NCBI GenBank assembly: GCA_016647705.1
Contig: CM028328.1
Span: 1,422,501-1,486,500, forward strand
Reading direction: 5' to 3'
From: Eucommia ulmoides
Taxonomy: Eukaryota > Streptophyta > Magnoliopsida > Garryales > Eucommiaceae
DNA length: 64,000 nucleotides
The notes under the pieces: generated by a model
What the model saw: only the letters and a program-made list of their open reading frames with translations
Database searches by the model: none
What the model was told of the DNA's origin: nothing
Part shown: positions 45,965 through 58,396 of the stretch, one piece after another
How the letters are laid out: the number at the start of each line of letters is the position of its first letter
How positions within the stretch are numbered: position 1 is the first letter of the stretch
Position numbers and translations under genes: made by a program

Positions 45965-47307
45965 TTTTTTTTTTTTTAAGAAAATATTGGATTGAAATCA
46001 CATTAATTGTTCTTCCTAATTGGGTTGAAAAATAATTTATTACACCATTTTTTTTTTCTTGAATTAATGTATTATGATTTTGTCATACAAGCGTTCTAAA
46101 GATTAATTAATGTGAGATTCTTGGTGTTTCAGTGGCAAGTTCTTTATTTTATCCTTAATTTTTAAAAAATCTGATGTGCAATTGCAACTTGTGTTTTAAT
46201 TACGCGTATTAGAAAAAACAGAAGACTCAATACACGCGCATGCACTCGCGTAGTTACATGTAATTAGTTTGTGTGTAAAATACTTATTAGATGTAACAAA
46301 TATTACTATAATTTGTAACATGTAACTAATTTGTGTGTAAAAATTTGTTATGTGTAACAAATATTACACAAATACTTGTAATTTGTAACATGTAATTAAT
46401 ATTACATAAAAAATATGTAATTACTATTAGATTAATTTTTGCGTGTAATATTTGTTAGATGTCACAAATATGATACAAATACATGTAAGTAACATTACAC
46501 ATATATATGTAATATAATTAATTATTAAGTTGTAACTAATTTTAGTTACGTGTAATTAATATTCATTATAATACAAATTTACTCATCAATCTCTCTACAT
46601 CCCCGCGCAATACGTGAGAGTACATGCGAGACTAATACATAAGTAAAACCTAAAACGCGGGACTAGATCAAAATTTATGTTTTAAATGGGACTAATGGCA
46701 TATTACCTCCGCTATTTGGAATTAATCGCCAATTATCCCTTTATTTAATTCAATTTAATTGATATAGTATATTCATACGCCAAAAACCATTAAGCTTTAA
46801 ATAAGATTTCAATTTTCAAAATACCCACTTAAAATGAATTTGGATGAAATTTAATTCCAGATTAGATTTGAAGGAATACATCGCAGTCATTTGGACGTGC
46901 AATCGTTTGTGGTTTGTGGGTGCTCTCTCTCAACCACAAGTTGTTGCCCGACCTATAGAGTCGTGCTCGGGGCCAGGTTAGGCTCAATATTGGCCCAACA
47001 AAGTATTATCATTTTGCGCAAAATTTAATTAATTATATAAATAAATTTTTTAATTCTTTTCAAACTCCTTACGTGTGGAACCGGATCAATGATGTCTTTT
47101 GTTCTTTTCCAAAGTGGTGCATTTGGACCACCATGGCACATGGCATATGGTGAGTGTGTGTCTTGAGAGTTCAAGCATTTGTCGGTTCGTTGTAGTTTCT
47201 AGTTTCAACTACTAAAATAAAAAATTTGAGATCATTGTACCTAATAGTCATTCATCCCCATATCTAACTCACAATGAATGGTTGTACCAACGATTCTTTA
47301 TTTGAAC
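45965..47307. other. Intergenic with degenerate TGTAACAAATATTAC repeats
   Basis: From 46240 to 46560 the motifs 'gtaacatgtaattaat', 'gtgtaatatttgtta' and 'gtaacaaatattac' recur in both orientations, like 13600-13760. The remainder is AT-rich. No gene was seen. Confidence 0.45.
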
Positions 47308-47623
47308 TTTTTGTACTTTGTACGTTTGAAACTTCAGAGCAATCTCATTTTAGTCTCTATCCTTTCAATTTGAACAAATTAAACACGGAAGTATCTAAAT
47401 TGTGTCAGATCAGTTCTTCCGTCATTTTCTATGACGAAATTTACCTATTTGGGTGATCCTGTATTTGATACATGGCTAATTTCCGTCATAAAAGATGATA
47501 GAGTTATCAATTTGGATTGACCAGACATGATATGAACATTTCAGGGTTTAATGTGTTTAAATTTAAAAGGATAAGGACTAAAGTGAGATTTCTCCAAAAC
47601 TTCAAGGGTACAAAGTGAAAAAG
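47308..47623. mobile_element. MITE-like element, family M1 copy f
   Basis: The left 'tttttgtactttgtacg' and right 'cttcaagggtacaaagtgaaaaa' are inverted, with internal 'aagtatctaaattgtgtcag' as in copies a and c. Confidence 0.6.
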
Positions 47624-49529
47624 CCTCTATTATTTTTGGGTGAAAAGTTCACGAAATTAAAATTTTATCTTATAGTTCACGCGTTACAATAATTTTTTTA
47701 GAAGTTCAAAATTAATGTCAAAAGTCATAAAATCTGCAAATAATCTCACATATTTTTTTCTTCTTCTATTCTTATTTTTCGGCAATAGGGTTGTAGGATT
47801 TTTTTTTCCTTTTTTGTTTGGTTGCTGCGATCTTGTGATTGGGTCTTCTTCAATGGAATTCTTGTTAAATATTTTGGTGGCAACAAAGAACACATTCATA
47901 AACAATTAATCTTTCTTCAACCGAGTTAAGATTGTGGTACGTATTTTGATTTCATGTAATATTATATTTTTTATTTGAGTTTGGATTAGTGTAAACAATT
48001 GAATGGTAAGGAATATTGTCCTTGATTTTGTTCAATTGTGATTGGATTTATTTTCAAAGTGTTTATGTAGAGATTTAGAACTTTTAATTCAATTGTTTCT
48101 AGTATGTTAGATATAGTACTCGTAGTTTAGATCGAACAATCATTTAATAGTATTTTGTAATAGTATTATTCGAATTAAATTATTGGTTTGAATGATTTAT
48201 GCCTAGATTTTAATTCACTCTAAATTAAAGTAACGAAGGAATTAAATACTGAAGATAAATCATGCCGAAGAATAATCAATATAATCTTTCTAAATAGTTT
48301 CGACTTGTAGTTAGGAACGCTCGTTTCCATAAATCTGAATTAAAAAAAATATGAATATAACATAAATCCCAAAATATGTAACCCATAATTCCTATCCCGA
48401 TTCTCCTTTTTCTTTTGTTTGTAGATTTAGTATTTTCTTTTCGTTTATTAAAAATCAAAAATCAAAACTCGTTTTCGTTTAGGAAAGAAAAATAATCGGT
48501 AATTGACAATTACAAGACCGATCTCTATGGTTTGGCACCTACTTGAACATCGTATTATATTAGTATCGTGGTACCATTTAAGGGTATTATTTTTGAGCAA
48601 TCACTCCAGCATATGTGTCTTCATCTCCTTCATTTAAACTTCTGCTTGGATTCTCATCCTAGCCTTTGCGTCGTCTCAAGCAGACAAGAATGCAACCTTG
48701 TGAACAAGTTGCACTGAATGAGATATAGCAAACCAGTTGACTATAGTGGGTCATCTCTCTGCATGGACTCCATATCACGTGGCATAAGCACAAATTAACT
48801 GAAGTTTAATGCATTAACCCCATTACACAAACAATAGAATCTAGGGTGAGATTAACGTTACTTACCTCCCACTCGAGGGTAGGTGTTGGAACTATCTTCA
48901 AAACAGGATCCCTGAGACCTTCTTCCTCGTGTATGTCGGCATGGAGCTACAAGCGATGTCAGAGGATTCTAAAGGGGTGAAAACTCTGATCCTGGGTTTT
49001 GTCATTTCCCTTTCGCTTAATTCAATGTAAAAATATGGATTGGGTGAAAACTTATCTCTAGAAAATATTCGAAGCAACCTTGAGTACATTCAAGGTAAAA
49101 ATGTGATGATAATGTAAGAACAAGACAAATGTCGCACCTGGATGACTTATGTAAAAAAACTACCAAGTCATGAGATCTTGATTTGGGAGTGGGGGACTAC
49201 TAATGAGGGACAATTTGGCCTTGGGCCTAGTAAGTGGGTCACTTGTGGGTTGAGCCCAAAATAGGGATTGATCTTTGGATCAGGGACGAATCAAACACGT
49301 AGGCATCCGGGTTTGAATTTTGAGCCGGATGGTATGTTTGTTAAGGAGTCACACTTATTACGCCTGAGATCTCAATATGCGTAAGACATATTTTCTAAAC
49401 GGATCCGTTATCATGTGATTTCTCTCTCTCATTTTTCTTGTCAAATGAAGATCTATATACCCAGGGTATAAAGGGTGGAAAAAAAAAATATAATTTCCCA
49501 TACATTCAAATTAAAAGTTATTATTGTCT
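47624..49529. other. Intergenic, no gene recognised
   Basis: AT-rich to 48550. From about 48590 to 49450 base composition is more balanced ('ggacaatttggccttgggcc', 'tcagggacgaatcaaacacg'), suggesting an old element into which the gypsy element later inserted, but no domain or boundary could be assigned. Confidence 0.4.
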
Positions 49530-49534
49530 AATAT

Positions 49535-51228
49535 TGTCACAACCCATCCCGATATCACAAAATTTATGGGCTGGCGTGACAACAATGCTACTTTTTCAGC
49601 AATGTCTAACTCGAATTAAAATACCTTACACAAAAAGAATATTAATTACCATAATCAACAAAATACACATACTCCTACTCTTGAAACTCTCTTGCTCTTT
49701 CAACAACCGCACTAATTCATTCCTTTACAAAACAACATCTACAACCAAAAGCAAAAAGAATCACTACCGAGATACTCCCCGTTATGGTCCTCCAGAAATT
49801 GACCTACTGCCAGTAGGGGACAGATGTTTCTCTACAGCACTTGCGAGTGTACTGCCTTCTTAGTAAAAACCATTTTTAACATAGCAACAATACATTTTAT
49901 AAAATCCAACATTTAAATGGATCAAACATGAATAAATATAAACACCTCACAGATTTAGTAAAATCTCTATTATCAAATAAGCAATGGATGTAAAGCAGTA
50001 TAATTCAGTTTCCAAAACACCCGATAAATAATAAGTCACCCAGTATTTATAAAACATCCCAATTTAAACACACATCTCAATCCCACACCCACCGACTAAG
50101 CTATAGTGATCGTTTTAACCTCACGATCGGGAGTTGCAACGGTACTGTAACCATCCGTAGGATATGCCTTTCTAGCGGACCTAACTGTGCAGATCACCGC
50201 CAACCGGACGTCTCCGGAGGCCAATAAAATAAATCACCATATCCAGCAGATTATTTATAAAGGCTTCCTTTTCTAAATCCAAACCTTTCAATGGAAAACC
50301 ATTTAATCCAACTCACCCACAACATGACTTGATCCATATAATTTATAAAATTCATACAGTTAAATAAACACATATCTCATCATATTTATATGAAAAATAT
50401 TTTGGCAAGAAGGGCAGTACACTCACCTGGAAATTTGAACTCGCAAGCCCCCCCAGAATAAGGTTCTGCTCCCCACTGCCTAAGCGAAAATACGCCGCCT
50501 AGGCGAGCAGGCAATTCTTGCTCTCTGTTGTTTTATCGTCTGAGCGATCTTCCACCGCCTAAGTGGTCAGGCGATTCTGGCTCTCTGTTGTTTTACCTCC
50601 TAAGCGATATTCCATCGCCTAAGCGATTACACGATTTTCGGCTCTCTGTTGTTTTATCGCCTAAGCGATATTACACCGCCTAAGCGATCACGCGATTTCC
50701 AGTTCTCTGTTGTTTTACCGCCTAAGCGATCACGAAATTTTTGGCTCTCTGTTGTTTTACCGCCTGGGCGATATTCTACCTCCTAAGCGGTCCTGGCTTC
50801 GTCCCTGGCAGAACAGAACAGAACAGACTAGTCTTCTTCCTCCTTCTTGTCACCAACTCCGGCCCTTAAATCCTTCACTCCACCTTCACGATCAACCGTC
50901 CCAAGTTTATGCTAAAAAATACCAACCTCATTCCCTTCACTCTAGCTAAAACACCCACTAAAATAACACCCCAAACCATGGATTATAACTCTAACAACAA
51001 AAACAGGGCACAATCCTTCACCCACACATACCTGCTTCCATTTGACCTCAGAACATGTCACCCTTGCACACCTCTACAACCCAAACGACTCTTATCCTTG
51101 GGAAAATACCCTGAACCTGCACCCATGATTCCGGCAACCCTTCCGACGGCTTCTTCTTCCTCTTCACTTTTCTCTCTCTATCTCATTTTCTTGTTTCTTC
51201 CCGAATTATCATTGTCCTTTCCTAACCT

Positions 51229-51263
<35 letters not shown>

Positions 51264-51444
51264 ATGAATTTATGGAGAGAAAACATGCCACGTTGCCCCT
51301 TCCCTTCTCTTTCTCCCGGCATGGTCACGACACACACACACACACACATATCTAATTATATTATTATATAATTGTATGTTTGAAATATCTACACAAAAAT
51401 ACTCCTTCTCCCCCCCCCAAATTTCTCATTTTTTTTCATTTCAT

Positions 51445-51503
<59 letters not shown>

Positions 51504-51514
51504 TGGGTCTTACA
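49535..51514 (-). repeat. 3' LTR of the gypsy element (left copy)
   Basis: On the plus strand it runs TGTCACAACCC...GGGTCTTACA, 1980 bp. It contains the GATCGT...ACGATC module (50108-50128), the CGCCTAAGCGAT array (about 50460-50800), a TA microsatellite (51235-51262) and a very long T-run (about 51447-51500). Confidence 0.95.
50460..50800. repeat. CGCCTAAGCGAT palindromic tandem array in left LTR
   Basis: Units of about 55-65 bp contain 'accgcctaagcgat' twice and 'ggctctctgttgtttta' once. About six units are seen. The same array is at 57350-57700 and, inverted and shorter, at 22915-23110. Confidence 0.85.
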
Positions 51515-51527
51515 ACTCTTCCCTCTT
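51515..51527 (-). other. Polypurine tract of the gypsy element
   Basis: The minus strand reads AAGAGGGAAGAGT directly next to the 3' LTR, the expected site of plus-strand priming. Confidence 0.8.
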
Positions 51528-51557
51528 ATAAGAAATTTCGCCCCGAAATTTTTGTAC

Positions 51558-54500
51558 CTAATTGAACAATTGTGGGTACCGGTTTCGCATTTCATCCTCT
51601 CGCTCCCAAGTTGCTTCTTCCACGGCATGACTACGCCACAAAATCTTGACTAACGGAATCGTTTTCGTTTTTAACACTTGATCCCTACGGCCTAGGATTT
51701 GAACTAGTTCTTCAATATACGTCAGATTTTCTTTCAATTCAATCGGCTGTGACGTCAACACATGAGAAGGGTCGGGTTCATACTTCCGAAGCATCGATAC
51801 GTGGAAAACATTATGTAGTCGAGACAATTCCAAAGGTAATGCAAGTCGATACGCTGTGGCACCAACCCGATCCAAAATTTCATATGGCCCGATGTATCTT
51901 GGGCTCAATTTCCCTTTCTTTCCAAATCTTAATACACATTTCCAAGGAGAGACATGCAAAAATACATGCTTTCCCACCTCGAACTCCAACTCCCGCCGGC
52001 GATTGTCTGCGTAACTCTTTTGTTGACTCTGAGATATTTTCAATTTTTCCCGTATCATCTTCACTTTATCTGCTGTCATCAGGGCTATATCTGTCATCAA
52101 CAATTTCTACTCACCCACTTCAGTTCAACAAACTGGAGTTCTACATCTCTTGCCATATAATGCTTCATATGGGGCCATCTCAATTGCCGAGTGGTAACTG
52201 TTGTTATAGGCGAATTCCATCAAGGGCAAAAGATTGTCCCAATTACCAGGAGCTTGCAACATACACCCTCTCAACATATCTTCCAACGTCTGAATTGTAC
52301 GCTCCGATTGACCATCAGTCTGAGGGTGGAAAGCGGTGCTAAAGTGCAGTCTGGTACCCAAAGCGGTCTGAAGACTTGGTCAAAATCTTGGATCTCTATC
52401 AGATACTATAGAAACCGGAGTGCCATGCAACCTTACGATTTCGCTGATATACAATTGAGCATATTTCTCAAGAGAAAATGTCGTCTTTACGGCCAGAAAG
52501 TGAGCAGATTTAGTAAGTTTGTCAACAATTACCCAAATAGAATTGTGACCTTTTTGGGTACAGGGTAAACCTGTAACAAAATCCATCGTAATATGCTCCC
52601 ATTTTCACTCGGGAATAGGTAAAGGTTGTAGCAACCCACTTGGACGCTGATGTTCAATCTTTACTTGCTGACAAATTAAACACCTGACAACGAATTCTGC
52701 AATTTCTCGCTTCATTCCGGTCCACCAATAATGCTCACTCAAGTCCCGGTACATTTTGGTACTACCCGGATGCATTGCATACGCAGAGCTGTGCGCCTCT
52801 TCCAAAATATCCTTTTTCAAGTTGATATTGTTAGGCACGCATAGCCGAGTGCCAAACATTAACGCCTTATCCTCATCCCTAATTTGATAATCTGTTCTGA
52901 ATTCATCTTTTACTTCATTTCGTATTCTTCCTAATTGACCATCCAACTTCTGAGCTTCGATAATACGATCTATCAATGTCGGCCTCAAAGTCAAAGTTGC
53001 AAGTAGTGCTGCTGTCTGCCCAACCTCTAATTTAACTCGCATCGATCTCAGCTCGACATACAGATTAGTGCAAACTATTCGAAGATGTGCGATTGAACCT
53101 GCTGATTTCTGACTCAACGCGTCTGCTACAACATTTGCTTTTCCTGGGTGATAGTGGATGGCGCAATCATAATATTTAATCAACTCTATCCAATGCCTTT
53201 ATCTCAAATTTAGCTCTTTCTGAGTAAACAAGTATTTTAAACTCTGATGATCAGTGTATATCTCACAGGTTTCGCCGTACAAATAATGCCTCCAAATCTT
53301 TAAGGCAAACACAATTGCCGTTAATTCCAAATCATGTGTTGGATAATTACGTTCATGATTCTTCAATTGTCGAGATGCATAGGCAATTACATGACCATGC
53401 TGCATCAGCACATATCCCAGCCCTTGGTGGGACGCATCACTATAAACCACAAAACCACCCCTTCAGTCGGGAGGGACAGTACTGGTGCCGATACCAATTT
53501 ATTCTTTAGCTCTTGAAAACTTTTTCACATTTATCGGTCCATTCGAACTTAGATTCCTTACGGGTTAATCGAGTCAGTGGGGCGGCTATCACGGAAAAAC
53601 CTTGCACGAATCGTCGATAATAACTTGCCAAACCTAAGAAACTCCGCACTTCTTTCACATTCCTTGGTCTTTCCCAATGAACAACAGCTTCAACTTTCTT
53701 TGGATCCATCTGAATCCCGTTTCCCGAAATGACATGTCCCAAAAATATCACATGATCTAACCAAAATTCGTATTTGCTAAATTTCGCATATAACCCCTTT
53801 TCCCGTAACGTTTGTAACACAATTCGAAGATGTTCTGAATGCTCTTCTCGGCTTGGGGAATAGATTAAAATATCATTTATGAATACGATAATAAATTGAT
53901 CCAAATAAGGTTGAAAAATTTGATTCATCAAATCCATAAAGGCAGCAGGGGCATTTGTCAAACCGAAAGGCATAACCAAGAATTCATAGTGTCCATATCT
54001 AGTACGGAATGCTGTTTTTGCTACGTCACTGTCTCTGACCTTTAATTGGTGATACCCCGACTGAAGATCTATTTTAGAGAAGATTTTAGCTTCTCGAAGC
54101 TGGTTAAACAGATCATCGATCCTAGGTAACGGATATTTATTTCGAACCGTCACTTTATTCAACTGTCGATAGTCGATGCACATCCTCATCGTGCAATCCT
54201 TCTTTTTTACAAACAGCACTGGGGCACCCTACGGGGAAATGCTGGGCCTGATAAACCCACGTTCCAACAAATCTTGCAGCAGCACCTTCAATTCTTTGAA
54301 TTCACTAGGCGCCATACGATAAGGTGGAATTGATATAGGAACCGTTCTTGGAAGTAGCTCAATAGTAAACTCCATTTCCCTATCTATTGGTAGCCCTGGC
54401 AATTCATCCGGAAACACATCGTGAATTTTTTTTACCACAGGAATATCTACCATCGTGACTTCTCTTTGATTAGTATCAATCACGTGTGCCAGATAGCCTT

Positions 54501-56205
54501 GACATCCCTTCTGCAACAATTTCCTAGCTTCAAGGGCTGAGATTAAGCTAACAGGTGTAATGATTCTATTTTTCCCAAAATCGAACTTCGACTCGCCTGA
54601 GATTTGGAATCTCACTTCTTTCTTAAAACAATCCATGGTGGCATGATATTTAGATAATACGTCCATACCCAAAATTACATCGAAATCAGAAATATGCAGG
54701 GGCAATAAATCTACCACTAGCTCCCTATCACCGATCTGAAGCGGACAATCTTTGAACACCCTATCTATCCAGATCGACTCACCCACCGGAGTGGAAATAA
54801 CAATATGATAAGATAAAGGAATAAGAAACTTGCCTATTTGCGTCATAAATGTTGATGAGATAAAAGAATGCGTAGAACCAGGATCAATGAGTATACGAGC
54901 ATTGCTAGCATATAATGCAATAATACTTGTGACAACGTCGGGTGTAGCCTGAGCCTCGTGCTGAGTGGTAGCAAAAACACAACCTCGTGTCGGAGGTCTT
55001 CTAGTCGATCCTCGCCCGCACCCTTGGACAGTGCTAGAACCAGTACTACCCACGCAACCTGTAGACGATACAAATGTAGAAACGAATTCTGGACAATTTA
55101 CTGCTATGTGACCCTGCTTCTTACAACGAAAACACACTAGATCCGCCCTAGTACAGTCTCTGGCAAAATGATTCGGTGCCTCACACCGATAACATCTATC
55201 TCCCCCGGTTCGATTCAGCGATTGACTCCTCTCCTGCCTCTGCGGACCTACACTAGACTCAAATGCATTCTTTTGTCGCCCAGAATATAGGTGCCGGGGA
55301 CCACGACCCCTGACAAATTGACCAAAGGATGATTTCCGAACAACTAGCGGTCGAGATATCGCTCCACGTGAAACACCTCTCGAAAAACCACGGGGTGACT
55401 CGAATCGGCTCTTTTTGGACTGCTCACGACTCTCCATAGCTTCCTGAACATCTCGTTCCACTAGTTTCGCCGTATTCACTAGTTCTGCATAATTTCTTAT
55501 TTGTCGGTTTGTCAAACTAGTACGAATTTCTAGGTTAAGCCCCTTTTGAAAACGTCGGCACCTTACCTCTTCAGTTCTAACCAAGTTCGGAGCAAAATGT
55601 GACAAAGAATCAAATCGAACTTCATATTGTTGCACCGCCATTTCTCCCTGCTTCAACGTTATGAATTCTTCTTCCATCTGATACTGATACGACTCGAGAA
55701 AATACTTTTTATTAAATTCAGCAACAAAACGATCCCAAGAGATCTCCTCCCCAGCACCAGAAATCAACCTTTTCATTTCCTCCTACCAGTGCTCCGCTTC
55801 TTCTCTTAACTGGAAAGTGGCAAGGGAAACTCGACTCTCATCGACAATCCCTATTGCCTCAAACACATGGCCTACACTTCTAAGCCAATTTTCCACATCA
55901 ACTGGTCCTGTTGTCTCGGTGAAGACCGGAGGGTCCAATTCTTTGAATTTTTTCAAACGCACTGCCTGAGGTGTGGCAATCTCACTCTGAGCCCTTTGGC
56001 TTTCCATTATTCTTGCTTGCTGTTCAGTCAACTGGGCAGCAGTCTGCAGGATTCTTTCAATAGCATCTAGACTCCCTTGAAGCCTATTTCCTTGTCCTTG
56101 AGGTTCTACTTGTCCCGGGGGTTCAAGCTGTCCCTGAGATCTTACACTCCCCGAGTTTTCATCACCTTGCTCCATATTTATTACTAACCATAGGATGCAA
56201 TTCAA
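51558..56205 (-). pseudogene. gag-pol of the gypsy element, disrupted
   Basis: Gag starts at 56205 or, more likely, at the ATG at 56173-56175. Zinc knuckles CYRCEAPNHFARDC and CFRCKKQGHIAVNC lie near 55130-55210. The protease motif IDPGSTHSF is near 54875. RT blocks are at 53840-54230, with the catalytic box reading FIND, so one conserved aspartate is replaced. RNase H covers about 53190-53450. The integrase zinc region is near 52670-52780 and the core motifs near 52150-52590. The C-terminal chromodomain-like tail ends at 51558. In-frame stops occur at 55783-55785, 54229-54231, 53199-53201, 52605-52607, 52380-52382 and 52125-52127, and a frameshift near 53510. Several stops sit where the family usually has Trp or Gln, which fits G-to-A/C-to-T decay. 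Not functional. Confidence 0.93.
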
Positions 56206-56392
56206 CCACTAACTAAACCAACTGAAAAACAATTGTCTGTATTAAACATATGTAAATTTACTATTGCCCTACTAATAAGATTACTCCCAGGTACTTTACC
56301 TAATTGTCCCCTACTGACTGGACGACTGGCACGTCCTCCTATCTCATAATCTTCTACTGACATCCCCACTGGCAAGTCTACAGAACCTATAA

Positions 56393-56409
56393 CCTAGGCT
56401 CAGATACCA
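56393..56409 (-). other. Primer-binding site of the gypsy element (initiator tRNA-Met)
   Basis: The minus strand reads TGGTATCTGAGCCTAGG just inside the 5' LTR. It differs at one base from the canonical TGGTATCAGAGCC complement of plant iMet tRNA. Confidence 0.85.
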
Positions 56410-56413
56410 AAAT

Positions 56414-58391
56414 TATCACAACCCATCCCGATATCACAAAATTTATGGGCTGGCGTGACAACAATGCTACTTTTCCATCAATGACTAACTCGAATTAAAA
56501 TACCTTACACAAAAAGAATATTAATTACCATAATCAACAAAATACACATACTCCTACTCTTGAAACTCTCTTGCTCTTTCAACAACCGCACTAATTCATT
56601 CTTTTACAAAACAACATCTACAACCAAAAGCAAAAAGAATCACTACCGAGATACTCCCCGCTATGGTCCTCCAGAAATTGACCTACTGCCAGTAGGGGAC
56701 AGATGTTTCTCTACAGCACCTGCGAGTGTACTGCCTTCTTAGTAAAAACCATTTTTAACATAGCAACAATACATTTTATAAAATCCAACATTTAAATGGA
56801 TCAATCATGAATAAATATAAACACCTCACAGATTTAGTAAAATCTCTAGTATCAAATAAGCAATGGATGTAAAGCAGTATAATTCATTTTCCAAAACACC
56901 CGATAAATAATAAGTCACCCAGTATTTATAAAACACACCAATTTAAACACACATCTCAATCCCACACCCATCGGCTAAGCCATAGTGATCGTTTTAACCT
57001 CACGATCGGGAGTTGTAACGGTACCATAACCATCCGTAGGATATGCCTTCCTAGCGGACCTATCTGCGCAGATCACAGCCAACCGGACGTCTCCGGAGGC
57101 CAATAAAATAAATCACCACATCCAGCAGATTATTTATAAAGGCTTCATTTTCTAAACCCAAACCTTTCAATGGAAAACCATTTAATCCAACTCACCCACA
57201 ACATGGCTTGATCCATATAATTTATAAAATTCATACAGTTAAATAAACACATATCTCATCATATTTATATGGAAAATATTTTGGCAAAAAGGGCAATACA
57301 CTCACCTGAAAATTTGAACTCGCAATCCCCCCCAGAATAAGCTTCTGCTCCCCATTGCCTAAGCGGAAATACACCGCCTAGGCGAACAGGCAATTCTTGC
57401 TCTCTGTTGTTTTACCGCCTGAGCGATCTTCCACCGCCTAAGCGGTCACGCGATTCTGGCTCTCTGTTGTTTTACCGCCTAAGCGATATTCCACCGCCTA
57501 AGCGATCACACGATTTCTGGCTCTCTGTTATTTTACCGCCTAAGCGATATTACATCGCCTAAGCGATCACGCGATTTCCAACTTTCTGTTGTTTTACCGC
57601 CTAAGCGATATTCCACCGCCTAAGCGATCACGAAATTTTCGACTTTTTGTTGTTTTACCGCCTGGGCGATATTCCACCGCCTAAGCGGTCCTGGCTTCGT
57701 CCCTGACAGAACAGAACAAAACAGACCAGTCTTCTTCCTCCTTCTTGTCACCAACTCCGGCCCTTAAATCCTTCACTCTACCTTCACGATCAACCGTCCC
57801 AAGTTTATGCTAAAAAATACCAACCTCATTCCCTTCACTCTAGCTAAAACACCCACTAAAATAACACCCCAAACCATGGATTATAACTCTAATAGCAAAA
57901 ACAGGGCACAATCCTTCACCCACACATACCTGCTTCCATTTGACCTCAGAACATGTCACCCTTGCACACCCCTACAACCCAAACGACTTTTAGCCTTGGA
58001 AAAATACCCTGAACCTGTACCCGTGATTCCGGCAATCCTTCCGACGGCTTCTTCTTCCTCTTCACTTTTCTCTCTCTCTCTCTCTCTCTCCTTTTCTTGT
58101 TTCTTCCCGATGCCCTTTCCTAACCTCAAGTATACATATATATATCAATGAATTTATGGAGAGAAAACATGCCACGTTGCCCCTTCCCTTCTCTTTCTCC
58201 CGGCATGGTCACGACACAAACACTCATGCGCGCGCGCACACACACACACACACACATATATATATAATTATATTATTATATAATTGTATGTTTGAAATAT
58301 CTACACAAAAATACTCCTTCTCCCCCCCCCCCCCCCCCCCCAAATTTCTCCTTTTTTTTTTTTTTTTTTTTTTTTTTAACTGGGTCTTAAA
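56414..58391 (-). repeat. 5' LTR of the gypsy element (right copy)
   Basis: A near-identical partner of 49535-51514, 1978 bp. Its plus-strand ends read TATCACAACCC and GGGTCTTAAA, so both terminal dinucleotides have been altered (TG to TA, CA to AA). The GATCGT...ACGATC module is at 56987-57007, the CGCCTAAGCGAT array at about 57350-57700, and a long C-run then T-run at about 58323-58378. Confidence 0.95.
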
Positions 58392-58396
58392 AATAT

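Larger units (their letters stand above)
49535..58391 (-). mobile_element. Complete but inactive chromodomain-type Ty3/gypsy retrotransposon
   Basis: 8857 bp on the minus strand. It is bounded by LTRs 49535-51514 and 56414-58391 and flanked by perfect AATAT duplications (49530-49534, 58392-58396). Order on the minus strand: 5' LTR, PBS, gag with two CCHC knuckles, aspartic protease, reverse transcriptase, RNase H, integrase, C-terminal chromodomain-like segment, PPT, 3' LTR. That domain order (integrase last) defines Ty3/gypsy, and the iMet PBS and C-terminal tail point to a Del/Tekay-like chromovirus clade (inference). The coding region has several stops and a frameshift, so the copy cannot act alone. 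Solo LTR B is a relative. Confidence 0.96.

Noticed and set aside
51749-52568. Plus-strand ORFs of 197 and 125 residues
   Set aside because: Antisense shadows of the integrase region.
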